Shown here piece by piece: positions 10,989-24,026 of a DNA stretch of 64,000 nucleotides (position 1 is the first letter of the stretch; the number at the start of each line of letters is the position of its first letter). Source of the DNA: Rhabdophis nuchalis. Its lineage: Eukaryota > Chordata > Lepidosauria > Squamata > Natricidae. The position numbers were made by a program, and so were the translations under genes. The notes under the pieces are model-generated. The model worked only from the letters and a program-made list of their open reading frames with translations, made no database searches and was not told where the DNA came from. The stretch is taken from positions 333,394,419 through 333,458,418 of the forward strand of contig CM077643.1 of NCBI GenBank assembly GCA_039707465.1, read 5' to 3'.

Positions 10989-12508
10989 ATGATGCCTTTG
11001 CTGCATAACTCCCATTTGCAGTGCAGCAGAAGTATCACTGTCTCATTGACTTTCATCTGAAATAGCACTGAATAATTCATTGTGTGTTCCCTGCCGTAAA
11101 ATCATAAGAGTTGCCTTAATGTTACATTTTTTAATTGCCATGAATATATCTGTCAATCTAATTGGCATTTGGCAAAATGTAAAGTGGTTCAGACATTGCA
11201 TTTATGTGTCTCTTTTTCTGCAGTTTAGGCAACGCCGTTTCTACATTCAATAGGCAAAGTTCCTGTGAAAGGACAAGTGTTCCCTTTAGGGCCAAATATT
11301 ATCCAGTCCAGCACTTTACTTGTGTTAGAATCCATATTATCATGCTGTACTTTAAATCTTTTCTGATGCAAATGGGATGATTGAAAATATAAATACAATA
11401 GCAAATGCTATTGTATTTTCCCCCCAAATATTTTGAGCAAATATACTGGCTGGTTTCACATGTAGAGAAACCCAGTCATACAGATCTGCAGAAAGGAAAT
11501 CTATGTGCAGGGGAGGTTTCCCCCCACATATATCGTCCTTAGTTGTTTCAAAGAAAAAATGTCTTTCTAAGAGAAGACAGATGCTTACTAAATTGACAAT
11601 TTAAAATCCGAAAGGAGATTTTTCCGGGGGGCGGGATGGGGGAGGGAGAAATTCATAGCTTTCTGCAAGAGAAAACTTTTATCTTGAAACCAAGATATAC
11701 TAGTGGAAATTCAATATTTGAAAGGGTAATAACTTTGATTAACAAGCCTTCAAAATCTGTAATGGAACAAAATCTAAGTCACTCAGAAGGACACTTTAAT
11801 ACTAGCGTGTAAGTATTTTAATAAGTATCTTGCAAGTATTAATTATAGCCCTACTAAGATGTTTTACATGGATGTTTTGCATATCTTTTCAGTTTAGCTA
11901 TGGACCAGATAATTATGGCTGGAATTTTTAATCAAATTTTAGATGCTTTGTTAGATTGTAATACTGTTTCAGCTAAATTTAATTTCTATATATAGAAAGT
12001 GTCACAAGTTTATATGCCTGAGTTTAATTTGTTGGATATGAGAATGAAACTATTAACATCTTTAACATAATGACAATATACTTTTTTCTTCAGTTTTAAG
12101 CTTATGTCAACTGGATTACTCTGCATCTAATAAATGAAATATAAGTTATAATATCCAGTTATATTCCATATAATACTTCAATTAGTGTATCATTTAACAT
12201 AATAAAAAAATCATTCTCATTGCAAGATAGTATTTAAATACATCATTATTCAAAGATTTATTTTTTATAAAACAGAAAACAAGTTTTTGAAGGATTTTTA
12301 AAAAATATTCCAGTGAGATGATGATTTGCATTTGCACTTTGTCGTCATTTGCCATTGTATGTTTTAATATTGTTTACATTATTTACTCTGTATTTAATTT
12401 TTTATACCGTAGCTCCCCACCATCATAAAGTGGGTAGTTATATGCATCAAATAAATGTAACAGGGATAGAAATATGTTGCTGTATAAGTTAGATTTCATA
12501 AGCCTGGT
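10989..12508. other. AT-rich intergenic, little recognised
   Basis: A possible worn LINE or SINE tail ('ataccgtagctccccaccat' to 'caaataaatg') at about 12403-12460. Otherwise nothing. Confidence 0.45.
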
Positions 12509-12630
12509 GATTAAGAAGATGTTGGATAGCCATTTGTCTGAAATGGTATAAGGTTCCTGTCTAGGCAGGGGGCTGGACTAGAAGACCTCCAAGATACTTT
12601 CCAACTCTGCTATTGTATTATTGTATTAAG
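12509..12630 (+). mobile_element. CR1 LINE 3' terminus
   Basis: Reads 'ttggatagccatttgtctga', 'gggggctggactagaagacc' and 'actttccaactctgctattg', then a short 'tattgtatta' repeat. This is the conserved CR1 3' UTR ending with its tandem octamer-like tail. Confidence 0.85.
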
Positions 12631-14092
12631 TCCCCTTTACATAATTATTATATGAACCTTTTACTACTAAATAGTTTTTTCTTGTCATATTTAGCTTATT
12701 TTAATCACTATAACAACGATGTATATGTTTGTGTGTGTGTGTGTGTTTTCATTCTATAATTACTATTTATCTTTTTTCCTTGTTGGTGATGTGCATTTTT
12801 AAAATTTCTTCATTTAAAAAAAACAGTGAGCTTCCTCTGGATTCTTTCTGAAGACATATGGTGACTCAAGTAATTGAGAAAAGCAGATGAAAGGCACATT
12901 TTTCCAGCAGCATGCAGGTTATGTTGGTAAAGCCCTTTTGCAAACCATCAATAAATTCCTTCAGGCAGACCAATTTTGCCGTAAACATGGGATACAGACA
13001 TTTTTTGGGAAATTCAGCTTCAGAAACTCAGGTATATACTACCAGTTATAGATTTGGGTAGAACCTCTGTGTCCTGCTTTCCAAATTATTCATATAATCA
13101 GCATACTTAGGAGGTAAAATGTGGGACAGCGTTATCATGTTATAAATAGCAGGAAGGCTTCCAGCCCTGCAGACAGTTATGTTTTGTGTTTGAAAGTCAA
13201 ATCCAATTTATTTATTCAATTTGTGTGGCTCCACTCAACATGTAAATCTGAGAGGCTAACATCCAGAAATAGCAACAATTCCCCCAACAAAAAACCCCAA
13301 AAAAAAATCAAAATTACATCATGATGGCTCATATATCTCTACAAATAAAGCCCCTGAAGACAGGGTCAAATAGTCTTCTGGTTCCAGGGAAAACTGAAGG
13401 AAAAACCAGATCTTTAACATCTTTCAGCTGGTTCTATTGAATATGTGGATTGTGAACTGATGCTAGTTTATTCACGTAATGGGAAAATCTAAAGGGTAAA
13501 CCAAATAAAACTGGAGCACTCTTGACAGTGAGAGAAAAGGAACCATGTGTTTAGAATTGGCCAAGGAATAGAATAAATGGTTTCTAACCATACTAGAGAA
13601 CAAGCGGCTGAGGTACAACTGAATGGTTTATGGAGTGGCCCATGGTGGTATATAATGTATTAAGGCCTGCAGTTTTATTAGTGTCAACCTGGGACTGAAG
13701 AATAGCATAAAGGGCAATATGTCAATGTTTACCATTGTACATCATTTCACCAAAGTCACTGGGCCTGGCTTATTTTGATAATGAAGTTCTGAAACTTTTA
13801 GAGCATCTACACCTCTCCTTTCCACAGCATTTAGTATAGCACTTCCTTTAATATATGTACGGGGAGAATTTTAAAAGGAATTCCTATGCAAAATAAACAG
13901 ATTCCACACAACATAAGTAGTCTTTGTGTATATCAGCACTGCTTTTCTTTCCCAGAAATTATCGTCTTCTTAGTTCCCAGATGCATGGACACAACATCCA
14001 AAACCTTTGAATGTGGATGGAAAGAGAGAAGAGAGAATACAAGAGATTACAAGACCCTTCCACCCCTAACCCTTTAGAAAAAAAACCCCCAG
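12631..14092. other. No recognisable feature
   Basis: AT-rich intergenic; a short (GT)n at 12728-12746 and nothing else I can name. Confidence 0.5.
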
Positions 14093-14148
14093 GGGTGTTC
14101 AAATTTGACAGCTTTAAGACTTGTGGACTTCAACTCCCAGAATTCCTT
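14090..14148 (+). mobile_element. Half of a palindromic hAT MITE
   Basis: 'caggggtgttcaaatttgac', 'agctttaagacttgtggact' and 'tcaactcccagaattcc' match the left arm of the 19773-19907 element. The right arm is missing. Confidence 0.7.
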
Positions 14149-14265
14149 CTCTCACTCTTCATCTTGATGATGTGCAGATGTGTGGGAGGAGGGAGCTGTA
14201 ACCGGTTCTAAATGGCACTGTAGATTTGTGGAACCTCTTCTTAAAAGAGGTTAGAACTGGCAGGA

Positions 14266-14266
<1 letters not shown>

Positions 14267-14294
<28 letters not shown>
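14267..14294. repeat. (CA)n microsatellite
   Basis: Fourteen CA units. Confidence 0.95.
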
Positions 14295-14296
<2 letters not shown>

Positions 14297-15463
14297 ATCT
14301 ATGCTCACACAAAGTTGTATTAACAGAACCAAATTCTCTGGGGTGCCCCATGAAAATAATTGATAGAATAATTCTTCAAATATATTCTTCTTAAACTGGT
14401 GAAGATTTGATCATTCTCCCCCCATGTCCTGAACTAACCACTGTAAATCTTCCTTATCCACCACCCATCCAAAACACACAAGGCATTTACCTTGTTATAA
14501 TTGCTAGATCCCAAAATGAGTTGTCACCTATTTGGTGGATCATCAAGAATAACCATACTTTTCTGAGTCTAGGCTGTCCCGTAGTTACCCATTCAGGCAA
14601 TTATAAATTCTGCCAAAATCAGTGAATGGCAAATTCTTTAGATTTTAGTGAGAAAGATAATTCCCATTGAGGGAGGAAGATTGTAGATGTCTATATCCAG
14701 GACTCCCATTATATTTGCCATGCAAAGAGGCAGAAAACTATTTGGGAGAGTTGTCACTGCTGTTGCAATGGCAACTGCTAAGACTACTATATTTTGGGCT
14801 AAAGAGCCTCGGGAGCCTTTTTAGTCCACAAAATAGTGAGGCTTAGGGCCTTTGCATAAACCTAGTTATTTCACAGTCTGGGTTAACTTCTCTGAGTCAC
14901 CTACCTGATTCTGACACGGCATATCTTGGCATGGCAATACAGGAGCAATCTGATCGCTAGGCAGATTAATGGATTTTCATGGAAATTAGCAGTCGCGGTC
15001 TCTATCTAGGAAAGTTGCTTCTCCTCCTGTAAATGGGGGATAAGGAAAAACTGTTCTTGCTGTTGAGCAATTGTGCCCAGGCAATTATTCTCTGCAACTT
15101 GCCACTCAAACAGGAAATTAAGAATCAGCTTGAATAGATACCATTGTAAATACAAATAACCTTAGGGGGAGGGAAACAGTTTCTACAAAAGATAAGAAGT
15201 GTAAGGTAAAAGTAATTTTTTAGCAAATATAGATATTTATAATTGAGTTTATTTTGCCAGAACTGGTGCTTAGAATTCAGCAGCACTTTGTGCTAATAAT
15301 GTGATAATTTATCCATAGACAAAGTAGTGAGGGGACAGATAAAATGTCATGAAAAATTAACATAGAAAATGAACTAATAAAATTCAAATTGAGCTTCTGT
15401 TATTGTAACTCTGCACAAATGTAAATAGTATAATTACATTATCAGAAGAAAAACAAGTTTTTT
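14295..15463. other. No recognisable feature
   Basis: Intergenic; no motif recognised. Confidence 0.5.
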
Positions 15464-16260
15464 TTTGTTTTTTTTTTATTCAATTTATACCCCGCCCTTC
15501 TCCAAACGGACCCAGGGCGGCGCACAGGAAAATTAAAATACATACAAAACATCATATAAAATTTAAAAAACTAATTCAATAGAACCTGTGCTAAAACCAG
15601 ATTAAAATCCCCAAATTTAAAAACTATCTAAAAGTCAGTATAGGAGGCTACGCTAGGCAGGCTAGATGGAACAAATGTGTCTTAAGACACTTGCGGAAGA
15701 GGCGGAGGTCAGAGATGGTGCGAAGTTCAGGGGGTAAGTCGTTCCAAAGGGCTGGACCTGCCACAGAGAAGGCTCTCCCCCTGGGTGTCGCCAGTCGGCA
15801 TTGTCCGGCCGACGGCACCCTGAGGAGGCCCTCTCTGTGGGAGCGTATTGGTCTGAGGGATGTATGGGGCAGGAGGCGGTCTCGCATATAACTAGGCCCC
15901 GAGCCATGGAGCGCTTTAAAGATGGTCGTCAGAACCTTGAAGCGCACCCGAAAGACCACAGGAAGCCAGTGCAGCTCGCGCAGGATAGGTGTTATATGGG
16001 AGTGTCTAGGCGCTCCCGTAATCACCGCCGCGGCTGCATTCTGGACTAACTGCAGCTTTCGAGTGCACCTCAAGGGAAGCCCCATGTAGAGAGCATTACA
16101 GTAGTCGAGTCGAGAGGTCACGAGGGCCTGAGTGACTGTGCGAAGGGCAGCCCGGTCCAGTAAGGGCCGCAATTGGCGCATCAGGCGTACCTGATGGAAA
16201 GCCCCCCTGGCCACGGCCGCCACATGGTCCTCCATGGACAGCCGGGAAGTTACTGCCAGT
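15464..16260 (-). mobile_element. L2 LINE 3' fragment with open 205-aa frame and A-rich tail
   Basis: Minus frame 16265-15648 reads from 'VAAVARGAFHQVRLMRQLRP' through '[20 protein letters not shown]' to '[17 protein letters not shown]' and 'KTHLFHLACLA'. The 3' UTR (15465-15640) ends in an A-rich tail (T-run on +, 15459-15479) instead of a microsatellite. The 5' truncation is at about 16258. Confidence 0.92.
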
Positions 16261-17540
16261 GACAATTCCTCTCACGTGATTAAATGCCAAACCCAGAATT
16301 AAGCTAATACTTTTGCAGAATGGCCAAAGTTACACCACCAGGGAATCTGGAACTAAATATAAATAAAGTTGAAATAATACAATCAGAAGAAATATAACTA
16401 TTACTATTTTCCATACCAATTTTGATATTTTTAGTACGGTCATCAAATATTGAGATTTTCAATTGAAATTTGTTGCTAAAATGCTTGCTAGATTCATGCA
16501 AAATATGCCTTACAATTTTTCCCTTGGGAAATGAGTGTATACAATCTGCTTCACAAAGAAACATTTTGAAACTGGAATGCAAACATATCATGCTTTTGAG
16601 TGTACGGATATACTGCGTGAATCAGTATAAACATAGACCTGAAAATTCAACACACTGACCTTTCTAAATGCAGCATATTGAATATTTTACACATATATAG
16701 GACCAATGTGTTCCGATTTTTAAACATTGTACATACTAAAATGTGTTAGAAAATTGTTGACATTTTGAGTATAGTGAACTATTAGAAGCTTTGTTTTCTG
16801 GGATATCCTTATTTCTAAACATGTCTATCTGTTTTAAAAAAAAACCAAGCAGGCTTTATATGCTGTCTACAGAGTTTTCCTTATTGCACCACTAAACGTT
16901 TTCTGCCGAATCCTCTGAAAATGTTTTATGTACGGTATGTAAATAATTTAAGGTTGCTGCCATATAATAACAGTCTAATTTTAAAAAGTGTCCATCCAAT
17001 ACTTTTTTCTGGAGTCTGTGTATGCTAGTTATAATCCTGTGATGGTTTGCAATCCTACATGACTTTCTTCAAATGTTTACAAAACTATAATTTGTATTAC
17101 ATTAAATATCCCCAAATCTGAAAATGGCAGAAAGAACATATATTTGGGCTCATGATTTGTTCTAGTATTTTTAATATGAAAACTACTGCATTGAAGCGGC
17201 TCTAGTATAGTGATTAAAACTCTGAAAACGTATCAAAGAGGCAATGGGAGAGAATGGCTGAAAAAGGAGAATATAGCAAGAGATTCCCTTGGTAAACATG
17301 CAAAGAAATCTCTTATCAAATGGTGCGTCATCTACTATTGTATACTGAGAACTAGTCTTAAATGTTTCTAAGGAGCAAGATGAAACCTATTCATAAAATA
17401 AATAGAACCAAAAATTTGAAGAAACAAAAATATACACATAGAGAAAAAATGACAGCAAGAACCAGTCCTGTAAAATTTGAAAATGCTATTGCATCCTAGG
17501 CAATGATTCTCCATCTAAAGTGAAATGGAGTGGTGGCAGA
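16261..17540. other. No recognisable feature
   Basis: AT-rich intergenic, no repeats or ORFs of note. Confidence 0.5.
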
Positions 17541-17548
17541 TCCTAGAC

Positions 17549-18088
17549 CAGTGTGGGTTAACCTTTTTGGTGCCGATTGCCCAAAGTGTGTGCACGTGTG
17601 CGCAAATGCACGTGCACATTCCCCAATCCCAAAAATGCAAGTGCCCCCTGCACATGCACCCTGCCCCTGTGCATGCGCCCCCCCTCTTTTTTGCTTCCAG
17701 GTTGGTGCAGGAGGTTTTTCAGGCCCAAAACAGAGTGGGAGGGCCTTGTGATCTTTACAGTTCCTCTCCCCCGCATGTCCTAGCTTTCTCCTGAAGGCTT
17801 CCTGTGCCTTCAATGATCTTTACAGTTTCTCTCCCACAACCACTGGCAATAGAAATGGCACGGGCAGCATAAATGCAGGAGAAAGCTAGGGCATGCAGGG
17901 GGGGAAACTGCAGAGATCGGGGAAGCCCCCACCCCCATGCATGCACAGCAGAGACCTGAAGACCAGCTGGCCAGTGGGAGGTGCGCATGTAGGCGCAGTT
18001 GAGCTGGGCTGGGGCAATAGCTGGCATGCCCACATAGAAGGCTTTGCATGCCACCTGTGGCACGTGTTCTATAGGTTTGCCATCATGA
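17549..18088. mobile_element. Non-autonomous hAT, TSD TCCTAGAC/TCCTAGAG
   Basis: Left end CAGTGTGGGTTAACCTTTTT; right end 'ataggtttgccatcatga', a worn inverse of a hAT TIR. The flanks 17541-17548 and 18089-18096 match at 7 of 8 bases, with a central TA. The interior is CpG/CA-rich ('gcacatgcaccctgcccctg', 'catgcgcccccc') and has an internal duplication around 'gatctttacagttcctctcc' and 'gatctttacagtttctctcc'. The reading frames here are by-products of the GC content. Confidence 0.75.
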
Positions 18089-18096
18089 TCCTAGAG

Positions 18097-19764
18097 AGTT
18101 CCATGTACCCTTCAGCCTGAAGATTTGACAGGATTCAAAGGATGTTGGTTCAACAAGTAAATCCAGCCCAAGCCATCAACTAAGCTGCAGTTATATCTGG
18201 CTATGTTGACTTCAGTTAAGGGAAAGCTCTTCATCTGAAAGGATTTTGCCTGCTTCACCAGCTTCAGTACAGGTGATATTATGGTTCCATTGAGGCCTTG
18301 AGGTGGAATTCTTCAGACCCTAAGAACAACATCACTGCATCCACAGAGTTAAAGAGATGTCGGTGAAGAAGAATCCACTCTTGAGCTAGAGCTCCTGGCA
18401 CAGCAGTGTATGTGTGCATGCATATGTGTGTGTCAATGTGTGTGTGAGAGATGGGGGACAGGGAGAGGGAGGGGGGAGGGAGGGAGGGAGCAGTTCTGAA
18501 AACAATTCCTTCATCAACTTTAATACTACATGTATATCTCCAAACTACATCTTTATTACCAATGATGGATGGATGGATTCTGGGAACTTGAGTTTTAAAA
18601 ATACATTTTGGCTTTATTATTTACTGGAGAAAAGAAGACATGAAAACTGGAGTGGTAGAGTGGTAGAAAGGGGCGGTAAAAATCAGCATATAAGTGTTTC
18701 ATGCTATAATACTTTTTCCTCTCCAAAGTAGAGTATTTCCTTTGTGAAAAGCCCAAAGACAAGAGTCTTTTATCTTACTGACAAGAGATCTAATACACTC
18801 CATCAGTGACTGGCAGAGTAGGTTATTCTTCTCACTTGTTCAAAGAGTAAGTTTATGCAAATTAGTTAGAATATCTGTTGCAGGAACAATGACTCAGTGT
18901 AAATGCTAGTCTCTTTTTTAGTGTTCTTTTCACCAGTGTCACAGCAAGCAAGCTTCTGTTCTGTGTCTTTAATCTTGACATTTTCTTATCTTTAAAAAAA
19001 AAAACTCACACAAGAAACCTTTGTAGGTAATCCTAATGTTCAAGAGTGATCTGTTAAGAGCTTAAGGATGCTTCTAGACCCACTTCATTCTGAAGAGATA
19101 AGATCGACTTTATATGTCATGTAAAGTAGAATACTTTCCATAGGAGAAGGAATTCACTGTGCCAAAGTCAAGTTTTTATAATCATGAAGATCGACTAACA
19201 AGATATACTACTAATGCTCTGAAAGATAACAGAAAAGAGTCCAACTTATATAGAATGTCACTGCATACGTCCAAGTATAGATAGAATACAATGCTAATTT
19301 TGCACAAAATATACAGAATATCTTCTGAGCCCAATTATTAACTTGAAAGCTTTTCATGATCAGAAATCCATGTCCATACAAGAGTTTGTATCCTGTCAAA
19401 CTTCACCCATTGCTTACATTCTGTAGAATGTAAAATCAAAATCTGCCCCAAATGAGAGCATTTGTGGCAAAGGCCATGAATTTGACTTTAGCTGTTCCTC
19501 ACTCATATTATGAATACGATCTGAATGGTTATTTTGGAATTCTGACCTAAGAGCTTTTTGGAGAGAATTTAAAAAGGTTAAACATGGTTAATTTGAGATT
19601 ATTTTATTAAATACTATGTAGGAACAAATTTACCTCTTTTTGGGTAGATATGTAACTAGAGAAAAGTTTTCTCTAGTTAGCTAGATTTTTCCTTCTTGGG
19701 AACTTTACATTTTACAGATTTTTGTAGGTAAGGGAACTCTTTCGGGGGGAAAAGGCCTACATAA
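18097..19764. other. Intergenic; short GT and GGGA tracts only
   Basis: 18413-18450 is a degenerate TG tract and 18460-18490 a GGGA tract. Nothing else recognised. Confidence 0.5.
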
Positions 19765-19772
19765 CAATAAGT

Positions 19773-19907
19773 CAGGGGTGTCCAAACTTGGGAACTTTAA
19801 GACTTGTGGACTTCAACTCCCAGAATTCCCCAGCCAGCATAGCTGGCTGGGGAATTCTGGAAGTTGAAGTCCACAAGTCTTAAAGTTCTCAAGTTTGGAC
19901 ATCCCTG
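19773..19907. mobile_element. Palindromic hAT MITE, 8-bp TSD CAATAAGT
   Basis: 135 bp. CAGGGGTGTCCAAACTTGGG at the left and its inverse ending TTTGGACATCCCTG at the right, centre 'ccagcatagctggctgg'. CAATAAGT flanks exactly on both sides (19765-19772, 19908-19915), again with central TA. It is a sister family of the 10115 and 57024 copies, differing in the TIR. Confidence 0.93.
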
Positions 19908-19915
19908 CAATAAGT

Positions 19916-20525
19916 GAAACACAGGATTCCTTGTATGTATTATGTTTATATTTTGTTCCATTGATTCATATTCAAAGCAAAATCTGGTATTAGTACTGGG
20001 TATGAAATGGTTAGATAATAGCATTAAGCAACATAAGCATGCTCTTGAATGAAAATGCAGTTGAAATAGTTGATATAAGCATACACTGCATATTAAATTC
20101 AATTTTCACTTTTTTGTCACTCTTTTGTCCAAGGCTTATTAATTATAGGGAGAAATGATTAATTTAATATGTCAAAGTATCTCATATCAGAATAATGTTG
20201 GTAAAACGGAGCCTTTTTTGCTTAAGAAATTTTTCCATTTTAAAAAATTAACATATTGTATTCCTTAAATTGATTTATCAAATAAATGTACCCATTAGTC
20301 TCGGAAGTCTGCTCTGGAAATGTAAACTTGTTTCATAGACTAGAACTGATATCAAGCATTGGCATTTTATTATTACTGTAAAGGCAAAGCAATCAAGTAA
20401 TAATGGTGTTAAAATATTTGAATATGAATGAATTTGAAGAGCAGTAATCTCTTAATTTCTATTCTATTGCTGACCCAGCTAAATGGCTTTTTAAATGTAA
20501 ATCTAAACGATGGAATGATGAAATG
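19916..20525. other. No recognisable feature
   Basis: AT-rich intergenic DNA. Confidence 0.5.
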
Positions 20526-21312
20526 CCGTATTTTTCTGAGTATAAGACACACCCAGGTTTTGAAGAGGCATTTTTTTTTTAAAAAGTAGGTAGATAGATA
20601 GAGGAATAGAGAGGCAGAGAAAGAGAGAGAAATACAGTAGGTAGGTAGGTAGATAAAGGGAGAGAGAGAGAGAGAGAGAAATACAGTAGGTAGGTAGGGA
20701 GAGAGAGAGAGACTAGGTAGGCTGGTAGCTAGAGGGATAGAGAGAGAAATAGAAAGAAATACAATAGATAGGTGGGGGGGGGGAGGTAGGTAGGTAGGAA
20801 GATGTTTCCAGGTGTATTTATCCATGTGCTGGAGAAAGAAATCACTGACAACCTGTAGCACCTAAAACTTTGTTTCTGCTGGCACAGCACTTGATCAATG
20901 TAATTCTCATCAATCCCTCTAACTAAACAGCTTTCTGAAAGGGGGGGAAAAGTTTATGCACTCTGCAAACCTCCCCCCCCAAAAACGGGCCCATTTTTTA
21001 AAAAAAGGCATGAATAGCCTGCAGGGGGCTTGCTGAGTGCTCTTGAGGGGTGGAGCCCCCCCCCAAATGAGCAAAAACAGCCCGTTTTTCGTGGAAATGG
21101 GAGTTTTTTTGTCAAACAAAATGCATGCAAAGCCTTAAGGAAGCTTATAGAATGCTGCTGGGGGTTGGGGAGACAAAAAATGGCCCGTTTGTTTGCTAAT
21201 TTCTGCCCTCCCCAGCCCCCAGGAGATCTCTGAAAGCCTCCATAAGGCTCTGCACGGCCATTTTGGTGAAGGGGGTGGGGCTTCAGGACTGCAAAATTGC
21301 AGTTCAGGTCAT
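20526..21312 (+). mobile_element. CCGTATTTTTC-family element (copy 2), right end lost
   Basis: Starts CCGTATTTTTCTGAGTATAA, then 'ttttgaagaggca', the GTAG/GAGA satellite (20585-20800), 'tttccaggtgtatttatcca' and the GC-richer part ending near 'gaagggggtggggcttcagg'. Layout and orientation equal copy 1. The right TIR is missing. Confidence 0.75.
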
Positions 21313-22045
21313 GCACCAGTGAAACCTCTAGTTTCCTATTTTATTTTCACAAACACAAAACAGAAACTTGCAAAAAGATTGCAAGTTATGGCACTTGTTA
21401 GAAGATTAAGAGAATTATAATAAAATTCATCATCTCCCATCTCCATCTCCCAAGCTTGCCTACTGCTGCATAATTGTGATGATTAAATTAGACCATTAGA
21501 AAACTAAGCAGCCTTTTAGAGATAGTCTTTATTTCAAATTTTAGCAGAATCCAGGGTTCATTAAAAAGTTATAACCTCAAGTAGGCTCATACAGAATTGC
21601 TGAGACGTACTGTCCATTTAGAGAAGCAGTACTAAGATTCATTTTTTCCCCAGAAGAACTTACAAAAACAAAACAAAACTCAAAAGAAAACTATTATTTA
21701 TTTAGCAACAATGCCATCCTGCATTTTTATTATTAAAAACAATCCCAAAGCAATAATCTTTAGAAAGTTTATCGATTAGGTTACATTTACAAAGTGGCTC
21801 CTTTTTTTTTTTACAGAGTTTTTCCACGAAGAGTTTCCTTGTTCTTCGAAGCTTTTTGAAAACTTAGGCAAATATGCAAACTTGCCAGTTGTAGAACCAT
21901 TCCAAGATGAAGCATTACAGAAGAAAAACATCAAGGCCAGGCTATAAATATTATTGACAATACAAACCTCCTATTCAAAAATGTTGCTTGTGAGGTGGAG
22001 ATTTTGGTATTCTTTAAAATTCTTTAATAATATTAAAGGGTTTTT
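21313..22045. other. No recognisable feature
   Basis: AT-rich intergenic. Confidence 0.5.
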
Positions 22046-22450
22046 TTTAAAAAAAAGAAAACAACCATTGGACCATGAAAAACTAGTCAGGAGGAAAATC
22101 AACTCATTTTGAGTTGTAGCGTTGGGGAAGGCTACTGTGCATTCTTCAGACAGCAAAGGTAACAAAGAAGCAAGTACTGGAGCATATAAAACCAGACACA
22201 TCACTGGAAGGCAGAATCAGAAAATTCCACGTTACTTATTTCAGCCATGTAATGCAATCAAACTCACTGGAAAAGGCAATTATGCTTGGAATGGTCAGCA
22301 GTAAAAGGGACAAGGCCACCCAAAAACACAGTGGCTAGATACCATCAAAGCTGACATCAGCCAGGGCATAAAAAAACTGAAAGAAGCCACACAGGTTCGG
22401 AAAATATGGAAAGAGCTGGTTCATAGAATCCACACGACTTGAATATGATT
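22046..22450 (+). mobile_element. RTE/Bov-B-like LINE C-terminal fragment (tentative)
   Basis: Sequence such as 'gcattcttcagacagcaaag', 'tcactggaaaaggcaattat', 'gcttggaatggtcagcagta' and 'cacagtggctagatacc' follows the order of the degenerate RTE/Bov-B RT C-terminal region ('SLEKA..LGMV', 'WLDTI..D'). No open frame survives. Family is uncertain. Confidence 0.4.
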
Positions 22451-22519
22451 GGATGAATAGCAGCAGCATCATAAATATATATGTACATACAGAGTTAAGA
22501 GTATCCATGAGTATCCAGC

Positions 22520-22678
22520 TTGCCTCCAGAAGTTGTGAATGCCCCAACCCTGGAAGTCTTTAAAAATATGTTAGATAGCCATTTGTCTGAAATGGTATAG
22601 GGTTCCTGCCCACGCAGGGGGTTGGACTAGAAGACCTACAAGGTCCCTTCCAACTCTGCTATTGTATTGTATTGAACA
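22520..22678 (+). mobile_element. CR1 LINE 3' terminus
   Basis: 'agaagttgtgaatgcccc', 'gtctttaaaaatatgttag', 'gatagccatttgtctgaaat' and 'ggttggactagaagacctac', then 'ttccaactctgctattgt' and the short 'attgtattga' tail. Nearly identical in its last 120 bp to the copy at 12509. Confidence 0.88.
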
Positions 22679-23254
22679 AACCTGTTTCAAATTTATTTTT
22701 CCTTTTAAAATGATACATGACATAGGTTTTTTTTTCTTTTATTATAGATTTTGTGACTTTCTGCCTTGAAAAGTATGGGAACATGTAACTTCTGGGTTAT
22801 TCCTTATTTGAACCAGAAAACATTTCCTGAAAATTATCTCATCTGGTCCTTGTTCTGAAATCATTCAAAATGTTGTCATGGATGTATGCGTGCATGATGA
22901 TACAATTACAATAATGTCATTTAGTATAACCCTTATAAATATCATTATACTCTGATATAGCTCAAGCTTTTGCTGAGCAGTAAAGGAAATAAAACACCAA
23001 AAGTTGAGGAATAGAAAAAGATCTCAAAAAGGCAACTGGGTAATCTGTGGTACTCCAGATGGTACTGGACTTCAATTCTTATTAAATGCCAGCCAATTTG
23101 ATACAAGGAATTGGAATTATAGAATTTGTAATTTAATAATATCGGGATGTCCCCAACCCTGTTCCAAGGCCAATGCTCTTACCTCAACTGATTTATGTAA
23201 ATTAATAGATTGACAGCAGAAGTTCACTTCCCAACAAGATTGCTAAAATGCTGC
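22679..23254. other. No recognisable feature
   Basis: Intergenic, nothing named. Confidence 0.5.
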
Positions 23255-23262
23255 TGTTACAG

Positions 23263-24026
23263 CAGTGGCTCCCAACCTTTTGAGCACCAGTGACCAGTTC
23301 TGTTCTGACCGATATTTCCCAAGAGCATGAAACAAACGCCTTGTCCCGGCAAAAAACCCTTTTATTAATTTACAGTGAATTCTGCTCATTCACAGCCAGC
23401 AAAGTCTTTCAAAGGAGAATTTACAGTTACAGATCTTATCTGGCTTGGAGAGCTGACAGGCCGATATCTGCAGAACCTGGCAAGGAGTCTTGGAAAGTCC
23501 CGAACCAATTAAGTGAATTAATTGTCTCCTGCAAACTCCACTCCCCTTTTGCTCCTCTTTGATTTCCTCTGTGAGGGGCCATTCATCATGTGGCCTTACT
23601 CCCAAATGGACTTCTGTTCTTTAGTTGTTCCCTTTGTATGGTAACTGTGCATGTACACACTGGGAACAGGCTCCAGTTGTTTGTCTGCCTCACTGATGTT
23701 TGACTCTGAAGGCAGCTGATAGCTGGCATTCGGCTCTGGCCCCATCTCTTCCTCTAACATAGAGCCCTCATCAGAGCCCTCCTCAGACTCCAGGATTGGC
23801 CCATGTTCCTCCCAAACCTCCTTGCTGTCCGAATCTGCTGTCAGTTGTGCTGGCCACTGGCAGGCCACAACAGGTTCCATGAGAAGATATTTTTATGCGG
23901 TCCTGAGTGAGCGTGGTTTCACAAGCTGCCTGCATCTCAAGGATGGGGCTTCACTTGTTTGCATGGGCTGGTTGATGGCATGCCTCGGACTGGTGCTGGT
24001 CCATGGACTGGAGGTTGGGGATCCTG
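23263..24026. mobile_element. hAT remnant interrupted by a solo LTR
   Basis: Left end CAGTGGCTCCCAACCTTTTG; right end 'actggaggttggggatcctg' is the worn inverse. The hAT parts are 23263-23300 and 23873-24026 and would join at '..tgaccagttc/..ggttccatgag'. An 8-bp TSD is not readable at the right edge. Confidence 0.65.
23301..23872 (-). mobile_element. Solo LTR of an LTR retroelement
   Basis: A 572-bp unit. On the minus strand it begins TGTTGTGGCCTGCC and ends ..GGTCAGAACA, the TG..CA termini of an LTR. Target duplication: AGTTC (23296-23300) against GGTTC (23873-23877), 4 of 5. On the minus strand an AATAAA signal lies near 23365, as expected close to the R/U5 boundary. The 94-aa acidic minus-strand frame (23880-23596) is open by chance or is LTR sequence only. 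Internal genes are absent, so it is a recombination product. Superfamily is not determinable here. Confidence 0.7.

Noticed and set aside
23596..23880. 94-aa acidic minus-strand ORF as a host gene
   Set aside because: Its coordinates fall almost wholly within a solo LTR bounded by TG..CA and a target duplication.
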